Origin: an uncultured Planctomycetaceae bacterium
GTDB lineage: Bacteria > Planctomycetota > Planctomycetia > Pirellulales > Thermoguttaceae
DNA length: 8,127 bases
Direction: 5' to 3'
Assembly: GCA_947307005.1 (NCBI GenBank)
Contig: CAMZHY010000148.1
Span: 1 to 8,127 of the forward strand
Positions 5,775 to 8,127 of this stretch are shown piece after piece. The notes beneath the pieces are model-generated. The model made no database searches and was not told where the DNA came from. It saw only the letters and a list, made by a program, of their open reading frames with translations. Every line of letters starts with the position of its first letter. Within the stretch, counting starts at the first letter, position 1. A program made the translations under genes and the position numbers.

Positions 5775-6887
5775 TTATTTTCGCAGTTCGGAAATCTTCC
5801 GAAAAACGTCGGCGTCGTTCTTCCAAAACTCGTAGCGCCCGTAGACGTATCTTTCCATAACGACGCGCTGGACTTCTGGCAGACTATCCATCCAGTCCCG
5901 ATATTCTTTTTTGATTTCGTTCGCCTTGGTCGCGTTTCGAGTCGCGTAATATTCGAGTCTGAATCGCGAGAGTCTTATTTCGTCGCGCATCGTGCTGGGG
6001 GTAAGACTCGATTCAAGTTCGCGCCATCCTTTGAGCGTTCGCGGGTTGTTGGGATCGGAGGGTTTGCGATTTCCGACGCGTACGAAATTCCAAGGATTGT
6101 ACGTTCTTATCGGGATCGCCGACAGACGGATATCGCTCTTGCCGCTGTTCGAAAAACTCCATCCTTCCTGAAAAGGAAAGAGTTCCTTCGGCGTGTTTTT
6201 GTACCACTTCTCTAAAAGCGCCATTTCCGCCGCGGGACGCGGTTTGATCAGAATATCCTGCGACGCCGTGAAAACGTTTTCTTCGCCGCGATTGTATTCG
6301 AGCTCGATCGCGCAGACGATCCCCTCGGGCGTTAGTTTTTCCCGAAGTTCTTTCCAAAAGGGGGCGTCGAAATCTTCAAGGGGACCAATATCCGGATATA
6401 CGATTCGTGAACAAAACTTTTCGCCCGGCTCTAAAGAAGAGAGACTGATCTTGCGACATACGATTACGCCCGTCGGGTTTTCAAATCTCCAGCGGTATTT
6501 GTTTTCAAGTTGCGGCGACGATATCCGAACGGCGAAGCCCGGCATGTCCCAGACGGGCGGTCGGTTTTTTTTAAAATCGTGTATCGGCGCGTCGGAGACG
6601 TTTTCAATGAATTCCGCGATGTAAATCGTGTCGCCGAAGTAGGCTTCCGTAGGGAAAATTTCGACTGTTCGCTTGGCTTTACCTCGCTTAAGATCGTCCG
6701 ACGTCAGCGGCGGCGAATCCTTTGTGTAAGGCTCAAAGGCGCCTTCGTACATCGACGCCGACTCTCCCGGCGTCGGGACGTACTCGACTACGGAGGACTT
6801 TCCGCAACCGCAGACTAGCGTCGGGAGTAAAAGGAAGAACAGCCCTAAACTCTTTCGAATCCTAGAAAAAAGACGGAATGATTTCAT
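5775..6887 (-). CDS. Predicted lipoprotein of unknown function
   Basis: I do not recognise this 370-residue protein. It begins MKSFRLFSRIRK, followed by the hydrophobic segment SLGLFFLLLPTLV and the lipobox-like LVCGC, with Cys28 as the probable lipidated residue (Cys26 is the alternative). It should therefore be anchored in a membrane facing the periplasm. Residues about 75-215 look like a beta-sandwich: an AYFGDTIYIAEFIENVSDAPI strand pair, then LSSLEPGEKF, and a strand at IVCAIELEYN. The LEPGE turn is common in Ig-like accessory domains. The C-terminal half (about 220-370) is mixed helical, with many Trp/Tyr/Arg residues (LLEKWYKNTPKELFPF, KKEYRDWMDSLPEVQRVVMERYVYGRYEFW). No catalytic motif is visible. 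The frame extends to a TTG at 6953, but that would put the signal sequence 22 residues in and overlap the promoter, so ATG 6887 is preferred. It has its own transcription unit. Confidence 0.75.
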   Translation of the reverse strand: MKSFRLFSRIRKSLGLFFLLLPTLVCGCGKSSVVEYVPTPGESASMYEGAFEPYTKDSPPLTSDDLKRGKAKRTVEIFPTEAYFGDTIYIAEFIENVSDAPIHDFKKNRPPVWDMPGFAVRISSPQLENKYRWRFENPTGVIVCRKISLSSLEPGEKFCSRIVYPDIGPLEDFDAPFWKELREKLTPEGIVCAIELEYNRGEENVFTASQDILIKPRPAAEMALLEKWYKNTPKELFPFQEGWSFSNSGKSDIRLSAIPIRTYNPWNFVRVGNRKPSDPNNPRTLKGWRELESSLTPSTMRDEIRLSRFRLEYYATRNATKANEIKKEYRDWMDSLPEVQRVVMERYVYGRYEFWKNDADVFRKISELRK

Positions 6888-6933
6888 GATGAATCTTTTG
6901 CGCTTACGTTTCCTACTTAGACGACGAGAGCCG

Positions 6934-6961
6934 ACGATAAGCGACGCGTCCAAATCGTCAA
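6934..6961 (-). promoter_or_regulatory. Candidate promoter of the lipoprotein gene
   Basis: On the minus strand, TTGACG (6956-6961, five of six consensus bases) is followed after 16 bases by TATCGT (6934-6939, four of six). Predicted transcription begins near 6928, about 40 bases before the ATG at 6887. This supports the shorter protein start. Confidence 0.45.
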
Positions 6962-7018
6962 ACTTCGACGTTTAGGTCTTTTCGCTCCTTTGGCGCTATA
7001 ATATTCGCCCCTTTCGTC

Positions 7019-7040
7019 GGCGCTCTCTTCATAGAGCGCC
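7019..7040. repeat. Perfect 8-bp inverted repeat of unknown role
   Basis: GGCGCTCT (7019-7026) and AGAGCGCC (7033-7040) pair perfectly around the 6-base loop CTTCAT. No T-run follows on either strand, so it is not a standard intrinsic terminator. It lies between the rhamnosidase terminator and the lipoprotein promoter and may be a second barrier to read-through or a protein-binding site. Confidence 0.55.
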
Positions 7041-7080
7041 GCGCCGGGGGCGTTTCTGAAAAAAAAGGACAAAAAATCTC

Positions 7081-7112
7081 AAAAACGCGCCGCAACTTGG
7101 AAAACGCGGCGC
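7081..7112 (-). terminator. Intrinsic terminator of the rhamnosidase gene
   Basis: On the minus strand GCGCCGC (7112-7106) pairs with GCGGCGC (7093-7087) across a 12-base loop. The stem is followed by G and five T's (7085-7081), with more T's further on. It begins 27 bases after the rhamnosidase stop codon. Confidence 0.75.
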
Positions 7113-7138
7113 TTCGAGACGGTCGGAGCATGCGCTTC

Positions 7139-8127
7139 CTACTTCGAGACGCGTTCAAATTTTGTCGCGCCGGCGCCAACGTTCGGGATTTTCCAATACG
7201 CGCCGTCTCTTAGGGGCGCGTCGAGTCGGACGCCGTCGACGTAGACGAGGTCGTCGTCGGAGACCGCCGGGAGATAGACGTCCGCTTTAACATTGCCGGG
7301 CGTTTGGATCGCGAGCGCAAAGCGGTTGGGTTCGCTCTGATCGACGGAGACCTCGACCGTTCCGCGAATCGTCGGGACGATCGCTTCGACCGTTTTCAGA
7401 CTCGCGATCTGCGGCTTGATCTGAATCGTCGCGCAGCCCGGCGAGGTTGGCTCGACCCCGACGAGCTTGCGCGGGATGATATTCGCCGGCGCGGCGCCCC
7501 ACGCGTGGTTCCAGTCCTGATTCGGCTTGTACCGGTCGTCCCACGCTTCCATCGTGATCGTCGAGCCCGCCTTGAGCATATTGAGCCACCCGCGCAGCCC
7601 GTCGGACGTCATGAGCGCGAGTCCGTAGTCCCCGTTATCCCCCTGATAGGTCGCGTCCAGAAGGAACTGGGCGCCGTAGACGCTGCAGACCGGCCCGCGA
7701 GATTGGACGAACTTCGCGACGCTTTCGACGTTCTCCTTCGGAACGAGCCCGAAGGCGAGCGCGAACATGTTCGAATGGAGCGACGCGTGGTCGGTCGCCT
7801 CGCCGTCTTTGTAGATTCCCCGGTCGGCGTCGAAGAAGACCTCCTGATACGACCGTTTGACTTTGGCGATCTGATCGTCGAAGAACTTAACGTCGTCGTC
7901 CTTTCCGAGGATTGTCGCGAATTTCTTCATCGAGTTGAGCGCGAAGAAATGGTACGCGTTCACCACCGCGTTGAAGTCGTTGAAGACGAACCCGTCCGTC
8001 TCGCCAGACTTTTCGTTCTCGTTCCCCGCCAGCCCGCTGTGCGGCCAGTCGACGATGTCGCGGAACCCGCCTCCTTTAAAGTGGATCGAATCGAGAACTT
8101 CTTGCGTCAGCTTGCCCTTGCGCGTGC
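7139..8127 (-). CDS. Alpha-L-rhamnosidase, GH78 family, C-terminal part (5' end outside window)
   Basis: The frame is open without interruption to the right edge (last complete codon 8123-8125), giving 328 C-terminal residues. A GTG at 7964-7966 is an internal valine, not a start. GH78 enzymes cut terminal alpha-L-rhamnose from glycans and glycosides by inversion. The fragment covers the second half of the (alpha/alpha)6 catalytic barrel: FRDIVDWPHSG (21-31 of the fragment), DGFVFNDFNAVVNAYHFFAL, YGAQFLLDA, then TITMEAWD (189-196), whose E193 matches the conserved Glu of the family's M-W-E-x-W motif (the probable base), and the NHAWGAAPANIIPRKLVGVEP segment (206-226). A C-terminal beta-sandwich follows from about 230 (ATIQIKPQI, TIRGTVEVS, ADVYLP). 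The N-terminal carbohydrate-binding modules, the signal peptide and the general acid lie outside the window. A terminator follows directly. The family call is firm; substrate specificity is unknown. Confidence 0.88.
   Translation of the reverse strand, partial: TRKGKLTQEVLDSIHFKGGGFRDIVDWPHSGLAGNENEKSGETDGFVFNDFNAVVNAYHFFALNSMKKFATILGKDDDVKFFDDQIAKVKRSYQEVFFDADRGIYKDGEATDHASLHSNMFALAFGLVPKENVESVAKFVQSRGPVCSVYGAQFLLDATYQGDNGDYGLALMTSDGLRGWLNMLKAGSTITMEAWDDRYKPNQDWNHAWGAAPANIIPRKLVGVEPTSPGCATIQIKPQIASLKTVEAIVPTIRGTVEVSVDQSEPNRFALAIQTPGNVKADVYLPAVSDDDLVYVDGVRLDAPLRDGAYWKIPNVGAGATKFERVSK

Noticed and set aside
6888..6953. A 22-residue N-terminal extension of the lipoprotein starting at TTG
   Set aside because: It would bury the signal sequence and lies over the predicted promoter; the ATG at 6887 places the signal peptide at the very start.

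Overview
The window looks like chromosome from a polysaccharide-degrading Gram-negative bacterium. A Planctomycetota or other PVC-group organism is my best guess. The basis is the combination of a secreted GH99-like hydrolase with a family-9-like carbohydrate-binding tail, a GH78 alpha-L-rhamnosidase, a large predicted lipoprotein of unknown function and a lone FliA/WhiG-type sigma factor. This taxonomic call is an inference from gene content and coding style; no marker gene is present.

Layout. Positions 1-271 are a leader without a convincing gene and hold a possible terminator hairpin. Two plus-strand genes follow: a family 2 glycosyltransferase (272-1222) and a small multi-pass membrane protein of unknown function (1313-1993). 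This pair is visibly AT-richer than the rest and ends at a perfect 12-bp hairpin (2017-2044), which also serves the convergent gene to its right. On the minus strand, 2101-4185 encodes a secreted 694-residue GH99-like/WbsX-like protein with its own well-formed sigma70-type promoter (4239-4267). The stretch 4268-4747 has no convincing protein gene but carries a minus-strand terminator-like hairpin. The plus-strand sigma factor gene (4760-5554) ends at an 18-bp hairpin terminator. Two minus-strand genes follow: a lipoprotein (5775-6887) with a plausible promoter, and the C-terminal part of a GH78 alpha-L-rhamnosidase (7139 to the right edge, 5' end outside the window), which has a terminator directly downstream.

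How the parts relate. The genes form short, separately transcribed units, as the promoters and terminators between them show, and not one long operon. The two hydrolases fit degradation of a complex rhamnose-containing glycan outside the cytoplasm. The GT2/membrane-protein pair fits surface glycan synthesis. The sigma factor has no flagellar neighbours here, so its regulon cannot be read from this window. I see no defence system, mobile element, CRISPR array, tRNA or rRNA. The least explained items are the antisense terminator and silent stretch at 4281-4660, the palindromes flanking the hydrolase promoter, and the uncharacterised lipoprotein and membrane protein.
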